This document shows, piece by piece, positions 1-7,883 of a DNA stretch of 64,000 nucleotides (positions within the stretch are counted from its first letter, which is position 1; every line of letters starts with the position of its first letter). Position numbers and translations under genes: made by a program. The notes beneath the pieces were generated by a model, which saw only the letters and a list, made by a program, of their open reading frames with translations, made no database searches and had not been told where the DNA came from. Source of the stretch: Ekhidna lutea (GTDB taxonomy: Bacteria > Bacteroidota > Bacteroidia > Cytophagales > Cyclobacteriaceae); the NCBI RefSeq assembly GCF_900188325.1, contig NZ_FZPD01000007.1, forward strand, positions 1 to 64,000, in the 5' to 3' direction.

Positions 1-2
1 AG

Positions 3-266
3 GTCGGAACTCCTGAACGCGAACAGTATGAGGTTGAACTCAAATTGGAACTGATTGGAGACATGATCCAACAAGCCAGGAAGCAGCGTAACCTAACGCA
101 GCAACAACTCGGTGAACTTATTGGAGTTAAGAAGGCACAGATTTCAAGACTTGAGAACAACACAGGGAACGTAACTATCGAAACGATTCTCAAAGTATTC
201 AACGCTCTTGAAGCGAAGGTGAACTTCAACGTTAAGATGCTGAATAATAGAATAAACGTGGCGTAA
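3..266 (+). CDS. HTH (XRE/Cro-type) antitoxin-like regulator, 5' end outside window
   Basis: The frame is open to the first base, so the N-terminus lies upstream; a TTG at 45 is internal and not a convincing start. The visible 87 residues hold one helix-turn-helix: LTQQQLGELIGVKKAQISRL is the HTH, followed by the NNTGNVTIETILKVFNAL tail common in HigA/HipB-like antitoxins of Bacteroidota. The preceding GTPEREQYEVELKLE stretch is also typical of that group, which usually follows a RelE/HigB toxin. A toxin would be expected just upstream but cannot be seen. The gene is followed 4 bp later by a palindrome-ended intergenic element. The role as a DNA-binding autorepressing antitoxin is inferred from family membership. 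Confidence 0.75.
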   Translation, partial: VGTPEREQYEVELKLELIGDMIQQARKQRNLTQQQLGELIGVKKAQISRLENNTGNVTIETILKVFNALEAKVNFNVKMLNNRINVA

Positions 267-270
267 ACGG

Positions 271-496
271 TGTGTAACAAACACTAGCAGGCATGGCCAC
301 ATGAGCCATTTGCAGATTTCATTGGGCTAACCGCTCACCTTCCGCCAGGCAAATTTTGTTGCGTTCTACCCTGCCCTTCTGCTGGGGTTTCTTGTGTTTC
401 GCAGTGTCTTTCTGGAAGTTAATCGCACCGTTCATGTTCGCTCTTTCTCCGCTATTTATTACTTTTATGGCCACAGCCCGCTAGTTGGGCGATATC
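271..496. repeat. attC-like intergenic element, copy A
   Basis: A 226-bp noncoding stretch whose ends form an imperfect inverted repeat. The left end has ACTAGC (283-288), GGC and TGGCCA (294-299); the right end has TGGCCA (468-473), GCC and GCTAGT (480-485). It opens with TGTAACAAACACTAGC and closes with CCGCTAGTTGGGCGATAT. The body shares the 11-mer CTACCCTGCCC (366-376) with the element at 25000-25226. This layout recalls integron attC sites, but it is longer than most described attC sites. It lies between the HTH gene and an IS110-family transposase remnant. Confidence 0.5.
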
Positions 497-506
497 TATG
501 GTAAAA

Positions 507-1055
507 TCAAGTCATTTGCACTTTATTTTGTCCAACTCGATCCTCATAAGGTGTTCCACGCTTCACAACCGCCACAATCCGATGTAATAGTTTGTTTCTA
601 ATAGCATTTAGGATGGTCATCTTCCCTTTCCCTTCTTCTCGTTTGCGCTTGTAGTATTCCTTCAATTCCGGACAATGTCTAATCGCACTCATAGCTGCCA
701 TGTGCAGGTGATATTTCAACACCCTATTAGCAAAACTCGATGTTCCCGGTGATCCTTTGATACTTGTTCCACTACTGTACTCAAACGGAGCTACGCCACA
801 ATAGCAGGCCAGCTTCTTCCCGTCCAGCATCCGGGTAAACCCATGCGTATAAACGATCAGGTCTGTAGCCAATACTTTGCCTACACACTTAACCGAGGTA
901 ATCAGCTCATACAATGCCCGCACTTCTTTGTCGATCTCAATGACCTCCAGCATTTTGTCTTCTACTTTCTTCAGCGATTGAGCCAGCCCTTCCAATGCTG
1001 TTTTACTCAATCGTTTCAGCTCATTGGCAGCTTTCTTATCAATCACTGAGCTCAA
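507..1055 (-). pseudogene. IS110-family transposase fragment (C-terminal Transposase_20 part)
   Basis: These 182 residues match the C-terminal half of IS110/IS116/IS902 transposases: a helical linker, then the conserved SVKCVGKVLATDLI segment, and the GVAPFEYSSGTS motif that carries the conserved serine. The N-terminal DEDD RuvC-like domain (roughly 150-180 residues in full-length members of about 330-350) is absent. In-frame stops occur just upstream on the minus strand (a TAA a few codons before the TTG at 1055), so this is a 5'-truncated remnant and unlikely to transpose. Its 3' end lies 10 bp from the attC-like element at 271-496. That is notable because some IS110-family elements (the IS1111-attC group) insert into attC sites. 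Confidence 0.8.
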
Positions 1056-1064
1056 TTGGATTAA

Positions 1065-1208
1065 TTAGTTTTCTTGAAAAGAGTATCTGAACCATCTACT
1101 CTTGAGATATCAGAAAACTATGCAGACAAAGCTTACTTAGACGTTGAAGTGCGTAACCAAACCGCACAAAAGAAATACAATACTTTAAAGTTGAGTAAAA
1201 CTATGTAG
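1065..1208 (+). pseudogene. C-terminal remnant of an unrecognised gene
   Basis: An open frame with no good start runs from just past the TAA at 1062-1064 to the TAG at 1206-1208. It encodes about 47 residues including STLEISENYADKAYLDVEVR. It begins exactly where the IS110-family fragment ends, as if the upstream part had been removed by the insertion or a later deletion. I do not recognise the family. It could also be fortuitous open frame, so confidence is low. Confidence 0.25.
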
Positions 1209-1246
1209 TAAAAAGCTCCTACTTTCGCTTTTCAACTATTTTATCC

Positions 1247-1486
1247 ATGGATACACTCGAACTCATTGGCTGGCTGGGGGCCGGCTGCCTGCTCATCGGA
1301 TTTGCACTTAATATCTTTCAGAAGATTCATGCAGAATCTAATACCTACCTCTTACTGAATCTCTTTGGTTCCATCCTCCTACTTTACAATGCATACATGA
1401 ATGGTGCCTTTCCATTCGTAGCAGTAAATTTTGTTTGGGTAGTTTTTTCTTCTTTTAAGTTGATCCAAATGAGACTAAAAGCGTAA
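1247..1486 (+). CDS. Small CBU_0592-like membrane protein
   Basis: This 79-residue protein has three predicted membrane helices (about residues 5-24, 33-50 and 54-73). The opening LELIGWLGAGCLLIGF and the central LLNLFGSILLLYNAY resemble the small CBU_0592-type integral membrane family; function is unknown. The ATG at 1247 follows a TACTTTCG sequence that is one base off the Bacteroidota -7 consensus. The stop codon overlaps the ATG of the next gene (TAATG), so the two are probably translated together. Confidence 0.75.
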   Translation: MDTLELIGWLGAGCLLIGFALNIFQKIHAESNTYLLLNLFGSILLLYNAYMNGAFPFVAVNFVWVVFSSFKLIQMRLKA

Positions 1487-1677
1487 TGGACGGGACAAAA
1501 AGAAGTGATATTCAAATTGGTTCTGAAGTAGCTGTTGTTCAGAAACATCATCAACGATCCGGCGAACTGACCGAAGGAATCGTCAAACGAATTTTAACCA
1601 AATCACCAAATCACCCTCATGGGATAAAAGTGATGCTGGAAGATGGGATAGTCGGGAGGGTGAAGCAAGTATTCTGA
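1486..1677 (+). CDS. YwbE family protein
   Basis: A 63-residue protein fully matching the size and pattern of the YwbE family (DUF2196): an N-terminal RSDIQIGSEVAVVQK, the central SGELTEGIVKRILT, and the C-terminal HPHGIKVMLEDGIVGRV. The family is a small, mostly beta-stranded soluble protein of unknown function. Its start overlaps the stop of the upstream membrane protein gene by one base, suggesting translational coupling. Confidence 0.85.
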   Translation: MDGTKRSDIQIGSEVAVVQKHHQRSGELTEGIVKRILTKSPNHPHGIKVMLEDGIVGRVKQVF

Positions 1678-1817
1678 TTGAGTGAAGCCACCAAAGCTTA
1701 GCCGTTGTATTTGCTGATTGATCGATGGCATAATGCACTCCGTCTTATAATTAATTCTAAAGGCTATTTCAGGGTATATATTAGTGAAACTAGTTAGTCA
1801 CTATACCAAAAATAACC

Positions 1818-3536
1818 ATGAGAAAAATTCTTAGTCTGTCAATTATTGCATGCTTTTGTTTCAACCTTACAGCGCAGAATATCCCTGATCATAATAAAAA
1901 AATATACAAGAATGAAGAGGGGAAAGTCTATGTAAATAAGGAACTTCCGCTTTACCTAAGTATATCCACAAGCCCGGATGGATCAGGCGGACAGGTGCTT
2001 GACGGAAAAGATCCTAAATACAGTAGTCCCATGTATCTGGATTCAGAGGGTTACAATACAATACGTACACCTTGGAAAGTAGACCCGGAAACCAAAAAAA
2101 CCATCTACCCAAAAGAAGAGGTAATCTTCGAACTTTATGCCGATAGCAAACCACCAACCTCAAGTATTTCATTTGATTCGGATAAACCTGCCAGACTGGA
2201 TAACAAAGTCATTTTAAAGGCTTGTGCAATCAGTTTGTCATCAAAAGATGAAACCTCCGGAATCGAATCTATTTACTACTCATTGGACAATGCTCCTTTT
2301 CAAAAATATGCCTCTCCGATTTCTTTGACGGATGAAAAAACTTATTCATTTACATACTATGCAGTGGACAATGTTGGGAATGTAGAGGAACAGAAAAGTT
2401 TATCCATTCAGGTTGATAATAGCGCACCAACTACGTCTATGGAGGTTGAGGGTGATCTTTCAGAAAACATCGTTTCATCCAGATCAAGCATTTCTCTAAA
2501 CGCAAATGATAAAATTTCTAACGTTTCCAAAACTTTCTATACCATAGATGAAGGAAGAACATTTGAATATGGTTCGCCAATATCTTTAGCCGGATTGAGT
2601 GAAGGTGAGCATACCATTACCTATTTCTCAGTGGATATGGTAGATAATAATGAGGAAAAGAAAACTTATAGCTTCTACTTAGATAAGTCAGCACCTCGGG
2701 TTATCGATGAAATCATCGGTAATACATTCATTGCAAACGGCAAAGAATACTATTCCGGTAGAACGAAACTGAAATTGGTAGCCATGGATAATAAAGCTGG
2801 TGTTAAAGAAATTAGATACTCAGTCAATGGTGGAGAGTTTAAACTATATGAAGCTCCATTTTACCTTACCCAATCAGGAAATCTTAATATTGAAGTGTTG
2901 GCTATGGATAAAGTGAACAATAGGGTTCGCTCGACGGAATTTTCTGACAAAAACAACCTGTTGAGTTACGTTGATTTATCAGGACCATCCCTGAATTTTA
3001 ATCTTTCAGGGCCTTCTTTCACTGTAAAAGACACGGTATATATCTCCAAAGAAACGGCGATTTCTTTAAGGGGAACAGACAATGATTCCGGATTCAAAGA
3101 GATTGACTATCAGATTGATAATGGCTCAGCTACTACATATAGCGAACCATTTAAAATTGAAGACGAGGGATTTCATGCTGTAACGTACAATGGCTATGAC
3201 AATCTATCCAACTCCAGCACTGAATCTATTTTATGCATTGTAGATAATAGTGGACCTGAAGTATTTAGTCGATTCAGCATCGATTCGAATAAATCAAAAA
3301 TGGTAGAAGGTAAAGAAATGAAGGTCTATCCACCACATGTCGTTTTGTTCTTATCATCGACTGACAGCTATGCAGGACTTGATAAAATCAGTTATCAGAT
3401 AAATGATGGTCCCGTGCTTCCTTACAAAAGCCTGATCGAAAACTTCAAAAAAGATACACCATACAAAATAACGGTACTGGTTGTAGACAAGCTTGGCAAT
3501 GAAAATCAGAAAGACATAATGTTCTACATTGATTAA
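1818..3536 (+). CDS. Secreted protein with OmpL47/Ig-like repeats
   Basis: The 572-residue product starts with a signal peptide (MRKILSLSIIACFCFNLTAQ). The rest is built of about five repeats of 90-100 residues. Each has a 'DETSGIESIYYSLD'-like stretch, then 'Y..PI.L', then 'Y.A.DN.GN', and a closing 'VDNSAP'. This is the pattern of OmpL47-type beta-barrel / Ig-like repeats found in secreted Bacteroidota proteins. No enzymatic motif and no type IX sorting domain is visible at the C-terminus. A TPR sensor kinase follows 21 bp downstream on the same strand, so the two may be co-transcribed. Function is unknown; an envelope or surface structural role is an inference. Confidence 0.7.
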   Translation: MRKILSLSIIACFCFNLTAQNIPDHNKKIYKNEEGKVYVNKELPLYLSISTSPDGSGGQVLDGKDPKYSSPMYLDSEGYNTIRTPWKVDPETKKTIYPKEEVIFELYADSKPPTSSISFDSDKPARLDNKVILKACAISLSSKDETSGIESIYYSLDNAPFQKYASPISLTDEKTYSFTYYAVDNVGNVEEQKSLSIQVDNSAPTTSMEVEGDLSENIVSSRSSISLNANDKISNVSKTFYTIDEGRTFEYGSPISLAGLSEGEHTITYFSVDMVDNNEEKKTYSFYLDKSAPRVIDEIIGNTFIANGKEYYSGRTKLKLVAMDNKAGVKEIRYSVNGGEFKLYEAPFYLTQSGNLNIEVLAMDKVNNRVRSTEFSDKNNLLSYVDLSGPSLNFNLSGPSFTVKDTVYISKETAISLRGTDNDSGFKEIDYQIDNGSATTYSEPFKIEDEGFHAVTYNGYDNLSNSSTESILCIVDNSGPEVFSRFSIDSNKSKMVEGKEMKVYPPHVVLFLSSTDSYAGLDKISYQINDGPVLPYKSLIENFKKDTPYKITVLVVDKLGNENQKDIMFYID

Positions 3537-3557
3537 TGAATGACTTAAATTTGAAGT

Positions 3558-5282
3558 ATGAACTATAGAAAAGCTGTACTCGTATGTGTAGCTTTCTTAC
3601 ACACCGCCTATTTGTGTTTTACTCAGGAGTTAAGTGAAGAAACCCAGAGCCAGCTCACACATTATGAGCAAGCTCTGAAAGTGGCACAAGACGAGGGTAA
3701 ATACGATAATGCTGCAGGAATCTGTGGGAAAGTTGCATATATCTATTGGGACAATAGAAAGTACGCTGAAGCCATCTCCTATTTTGAGAAATCCATTGAA
3801 TACAATGAGAAAGTAAATAATAGAAATGGCGTAAAAAGTGCCTACTACAATCTTGGACTTCTGCGCATTGATAATGAGCAATACGTGGAGGCACTTAATG
3901 ATTTTAACAGCGGAATTGCCATCGCTAAAGAACTGAATCAAAAGAACCATGTGCTTTCGGGGCTGATAAATGCTGCTTCTGTAAGTCAAAGCTTAGGACA
4001 AAATCAGGAAGCAATCAATCTAGCTCTTGAAGCTTTGGATATCGCCAAAGAGATGGAAAACCTTAATTTGACAAAACGATGCTACGGCATACTTTATGAA
4101 AGCTATCAGTCTGTTGGTAATTCTGAAAAATCAATCGAGTACTTCGATCTTTATTCCACTGTAGACAGATTCCTAAGAAACGAGCAGGAAAAGAAAGTGA
4201 AAGAAGAGTCAGAGCGTCAAGTCGCAGTGATTTCCAGTCAAAAAGCACAGTCCGACCGAGACCTACTGAGCAGTAATCAAAAACTGCAAGTAGCAAAAGA
4301 TTCGTTACAAAGGGCACGCGAGATCACCGAACGTCAAAGACTTCAGCTAAAGTTGAATGAAGTAACCTTAAGAGAGCAGGAAGCCCAGTTAGAAAACGAG
4401 CGATTGATTCGTAATGGACTAATCATTATTACGTCTTTAACCTTCCTTTTCCTGGTAATTCTGTACCTCCAATACCGACAAAAGCAGAAGAAAAACAAGC
4501 TGCTTAGCAAGCAAAACGACCAAATTACCAAGCAAAAAGAAGAGATTCAAAAGCAAGGGAAAAACCTTTCCATTAAAAATGAAGAACTCTCTGCTGTAAA
4601 CAAAGAGAAGAATTTAATGATGAGTATGGTAGCTCACGATCTAAAAAAACCAATAAATGACCTGACTTCTCTTTCCCAAATTCTGGAACAATACAAGGAC
4701 AAATTACCCGAAGACTTCAATCACCTGGTGAGCGTTCTGAAAAAATCCTCAAGTGGCTATCGGGAGATGGTACATAAAATTTTGGATGCAGGGGCAATTG
4801 AAAGCAGAAAGCTTAACGTAGTTCAGGAAAAGCTTAACGTAAGAGAGGTTTTGGAGGATAACGCACAGTCCCAAAGCCTAACTGCAGGTAAAAAGAGTAT
4901 TTCTTTCGATTTGGGAAATATTCCTGATAACTCCTTCGTCAAAGGAGACCGAATTTATCTAACTCAGGCCATTGAAAATGTGCTTTACAATGCAGTGAAA
5001 TATTCTCCGGAAGGATCTGTCATTGAACTTGGTGCAGCAGCTTCGAACGGAGAAAGTCTTGAGATTTTTGTAAAAGACCATGGACCGGGTATAACAAGTG
5101 AAGATCAAAAATATTTGTTTGAAACCTTCAAGCCATTGAAAAATGGAGATATGGAATCTACAGGCTTAGGCTTATCCATTTCCAAAAAATACATTGAAGC
5201 AATGAGTGGAGCCATCCGATTCGAAAGCAGTGAAGGTGAAGGCACGACCTTCTTCATGGAATTGCCAAAGTGGGATAGCTAA
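3558..5282 (+). CDS. TPR-containing sensor histidine kinase
   Basis: The 574-residue protein has a signal peptide (about residues 1-23), four to five TPR-like helical repeats (about 30-205), a long coiled coil, one membrane helix (about 284-303), a second coiled coil, and a cytoplasmic kinase core. The DHp box reads MSMVAHDLKKPIND with the phospho-acceptor His360. The HATPase domain shows the N box (ENVLYNAVKYSP), G1 (DHGPGI) and G2 (GLGLSI), all intact. Such kinases sense periplasmic signals through the TPR region. No response regulator lies beside it, so its partner is elsewhere. The gap to the secreted repeat protein upstream is only 21 bp. Confidence 0.85.
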   Translation: MNYRKAVLVCVAFLHTAYLCFTQELSEETQSQLTHYEQALKVAQDEGKYDNAAGICGKVAYIYWDNRKYAEAISYFEKSIEYNEKVNNRNGVKSAYYNLGLLRIDNEQYVEALNDFNSGIAIAKELNQKNHVLSGLINAASVSQSLGQNQEAINLALEALDIAKEMENLNLTKRCYGILYESYQSVGNSEKSIEYFDLYSTVDRFLRNEQEKKVKEESERQVAVISSQKAQSDRDLLSSNQKLQVAKDSLQRAREITERQRLQLKLNEVTLREQEAQLENERLIRNGLIIITSLTFLFLVILYLQYRQKQKKNKLLSKQNDQITKQKEEIQKQGKNLSIKNEELSAVNKEKNLMMSMVAHDLKKPINDLTSLSQILEQYKDKLPEDFNHLVSVLKKSSSGYREMVHKILDAGAIESRKLNVVQEKLNVREVLEDNAQSQSLTAGKKSISFDLGNIPDNSFVKGDRIYLTQAIENVLYNAVKYSPEGSVIELGAAASNGESLEIFVKDHGPGITSEDQKYLFETFKPLKNGDMESTGLGLSISKKYIEAMSGAIRFESSEGEGTTFFMELPKWDS

Positions 5283-5466
5283 ACTTTCCCTTGTTTCACC
5301 CATTCTTTTCGGTTTAGCTTAATTATAGGTTATTATAGGAATAGAAGACGAATTTTATTATTTCGATTTCTTTAACCGCTCTCCTTGCTCATTCATTATA
5401 ATTCCGAATATTTACTATTTTAGATGATTAGGTTAATTTTTAATAAACCGTCGGATAGTTAAATAA

Positions 5467-7698
5467 ATGGAAACTAGACCCAAAGAGGGGATTCAGGGAT
5501 TAATTGAAAATTGGCGAAGTGATTTAATTGCGGCGGTGAGTGTCGCACTCATTGCTTTACCACTTTCATTAGGTATTGCGTTAGCAGCTGGGGCACCTGC
5601 GATGGCTGGTATCTTTTCAGCAGTTGTGGGTGGGGTGGTCACAACCTTTTATCGGGGAGGCCATATATCAGTCAACGGACCTGCCAAAGGAGTCATTGGC
5701 GTAATACTTTTGGGTATTACATTGATGGACGATGGTACAGGTCAGGCCTTTAATTATGTATTGGCAGCTGTAGTTGTTTCCGGGGCAATTCAAGTGTTAT
5801 TAGGATTATTGAAATTGGGTCGATTAGCGGATATCTTCCATTCTTCCGTGATTCACGGCATTTTGGCAGCCATCGGAATTATCATTTTTGCGAAACAGAT
5901 CCATGTTGCCCTTGGCACACATTCTGATAGTTCGAGCATCATACAAAACCTCATCGATGCGGTTGTATACTTACCTCAAGCCAATCCGTTTGTCGTGATC
6001 ATTTCTTTGGCAGGCTTGCTTTTACTATTGTATCATTCCAAAATAAGCCTCCGGTTTTTTCATTTTTTACCTGCACCCATGTGGGTCATAGCCCTCTCCA
6101 TTCCATTTGCCTATGCCTTCAATTTCTTTGACCAACATACCCTTTCATTCTTTGGAAAAGCATATGAGGTAGGTCCTCATCTATTGTTGGACATCCCCGA
6201 TACCATCAAGGATTCAATCATGCACCCGAATTTCAGTAAAATCGATACACTGGATTTTTGGACAACTGTATTCTCCATTTTGATTATCACAAGCATTGAA
6301 TCCCTGACTATAGCGAAAGCTGTTGATAAAATCGATCCTTATAAACGGAAGACTGATTTGGATAAGGATTTAACAGGTATTGGATTGAGTACCATGGCAG
6401 CTGGTTTGATTGGTGGTATGCCAATCATTGCAGTGATTATTCGGAGTACGGTTAATGTCCATAATGGTGCGAAGACCAGGTGGTCGAATATGTATCAGGG
6501 ACTTTTGTTGCTGCTTTTTATTGTGGTTTTGAGCCCAATAATGAGACAAGTACCGCTATGTGCTTTTGCTATTCTACTCGTTTATACAGGATTTAAATTG
6601 GCATCACCTTCGGTATTCAAACAAGCCTATAATCAAGGAACTGAGCAACTAATATTCTTTATAGCGACGATGATTCTAACCCTCTATACCAATTTATTAA
6701 TTGGTTTACTCGGTGGATTATTGTTGGCACTTGTCATTCACATGCTATTGGCAAGGCTGTCCATTTCTCAATTTTTTAGAATGGTTTATAACTCGCGCAC
6801 AAAATTGCTAAAGCAACCAGATGGCAGTTTCGATTTAAAAATTAGAGGGATTGCAAATTTTTTAGGCATTCTGAAAGTCGACAAACTAGTAGCTCAAATT
6901 CCTCCCGGGGCTAATGTCAATATTGATTTATCAGAAACAAGACTGGTAGGCATGACCTATATGGACTACCTGGTGGAATTCTTAAAAATGCAAAGGAATA
7001 CAGGTGGTAGCGTCTTTATAACAGGATTGGATTCACATGTTTCATCAACGACGTATAACAGAGCTTTAAAAATCAGTTTATCCGATTCAGCCGCTAAATT
7101 ATCGCAAAGGCAAAAGCGATTACGAAATTTAGCAACCAAGAAAGATTATCAATTCACGAGTCATGTTGATTGGAATACGCTATATCTAAAGAAGTTCCAC
7201 TTTTTTGAAATCAGGCCTATTGAACGCAAATACAATTGCCTCAAAGGAACATTTAACGATTTGAATGTGTCTTGGGAAATTGCGGACGTCACATTCAATG
7301 AAGGTCAGGCTTTTACAGCTGAGACGTTTAATACAACGCTAATGGTCATAAAGTTGAATAAAAAAATACCCATTTTCACAATGGAAAAAGAAGGGGTATT
7401 TGATAAAATATTTGATCGGGTGATTGCCTTTACAGGCTATAAGGATATTGATTTTGAGATGTACCCGGATTTTTCTAGAAAATTCCTGCTTAAGGGCAAA
7501 AGAGAATCTCAGATTCGGTCATTTTTTACAGATGAAATCATTCGCTTTTTCGAAAATCATCAAATTTATCATTTAGAAAGCAATGGCGAGGCGCTACTCA
7601 TTTTTGATAAAATTAAACTGGCCCGAACCGATGAAACCATTAAGTTTATTAATTACGGTGAAGAATTGGCCCGGCTTTTAGTTGCAAAAACACCATAA
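5467..7698 (+). CDS. SulP family inorganic anion transporter with STAS-like and extra C-terminal domain
   Basis: The N-terminal 440 residues are a SulP/SLC26 membrane domain: LPLSLGIALAAGAPAMAGIF and the following NGPAKG segment are diagnostic, with 10-14 hydrophobic segments. Residues about 455-545 fit a STAS domain (beta strand, NVNIDLSETRLVG, helix). After it comes about 190 extra residues, including PDFSRKFLLKGK and IRSFFTDEIIRFFE, that are not part of normal SulP proteins. Transport of sulfate, bicarbonate or a similar anion is the family role, but the substrate cannot be told from sequence. The 184-bp upstream gap suggests its own promoter. Length 743 exceeds the usual 500-600. Confidence 0.85.
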   Translation: METRPKEGIQGLIENWRSDLIAAVSVALIALPLSLGIALAAGAPAMAGIFSAVVGGVVTTFYRGGHISVNGPAKGVIGVILLGITLMDDGTGQAFNYVLAAVVVSGAIQVLLGLLKLGRLADIFHSSVIHGILAAIGIIIFAKQIHVALGTHSDSSSIIQNLIDAVVYLPQANPFVVIISLAGLLLLLYHSKISLRFFHFLPAPMWVIALSIPFAYAFNFFDQHTLSFFGKAYEVGPHLLLDIPDTIKDSIMHPNFSKIDTLDFWTTVFSILIITSIESLTIAKAVDKIDPYKRKTDLDKDLTGIGLSTMAAGLIGGMPIIAVIIRSTVNVHNGAKTRWSNMYQGLLLLLFIVVLSPIMRQVPLCAFAILLVYTGFKLASPSVFKQAYNQGTEQLIFFIATMILTLYTNLLIGLLGGLLLALVIHMLLARLSISQFFRMVYNSRTKLLKQPDGSFDLKIRGIANFLGILKVDKLVAQIPPGANVNIDLSETRLVGMTYMDYLVEFLKMQRNTGGSVFITGLDSHVSSTTYNRALKISLSDSAAKLSQRQKRLRNLATKKDYQFTSHVDWNTLYLKKFHFFEIRPIERKYNCLKGTFNDLNVSWEIADVTFNEGQAFTAETFNTTLMVIKLNKKIPIFTMEKEGVFDKIFDRVIAFTGYKDIDFEMYPDFSRKFLLKGKRESQIRSFFTDEIIRFFENHQIYHLESNGEALLIFDKIKLARTDETIKFINYGEELARLLVAKTP

Positions 7699-7883
7699 TC
7701 AAGATGCTATAACGAAAGCCCTCCAGTGTCATAGAATCAACACACTCGCACACTCATAGCATCAATGTCAGAAGGTCGTTTCTTTGGTCGTGTGAAAGTA
7801 ATATTCATTTAATCCCTCACAATTGGGGGGAGCAACTATTTCTAACTACTTTGGAGGTTCGATGCTATTGGTAAAACCTAACT

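Noticed and set aside
843-1049. 68-residue open frame on the plus strand across the IS110-family remnant
   Set aside because: The minus-strand frame matches the transposase family; the plus-strand frame matches nothing.
507-1250. A complete IS110 element with its noncoding guide (bridge) RNA
   Set aside because: The transposase lacks its N-terminal half and no intact element ends are visible, so a working bridge RNA cannot be supported.
3630-3989. 119-residue open frame opposite the TPR region of the sensor kinase
   Set aside because: The TPR repeats and signal peptide on the plus strand explain this stretch.
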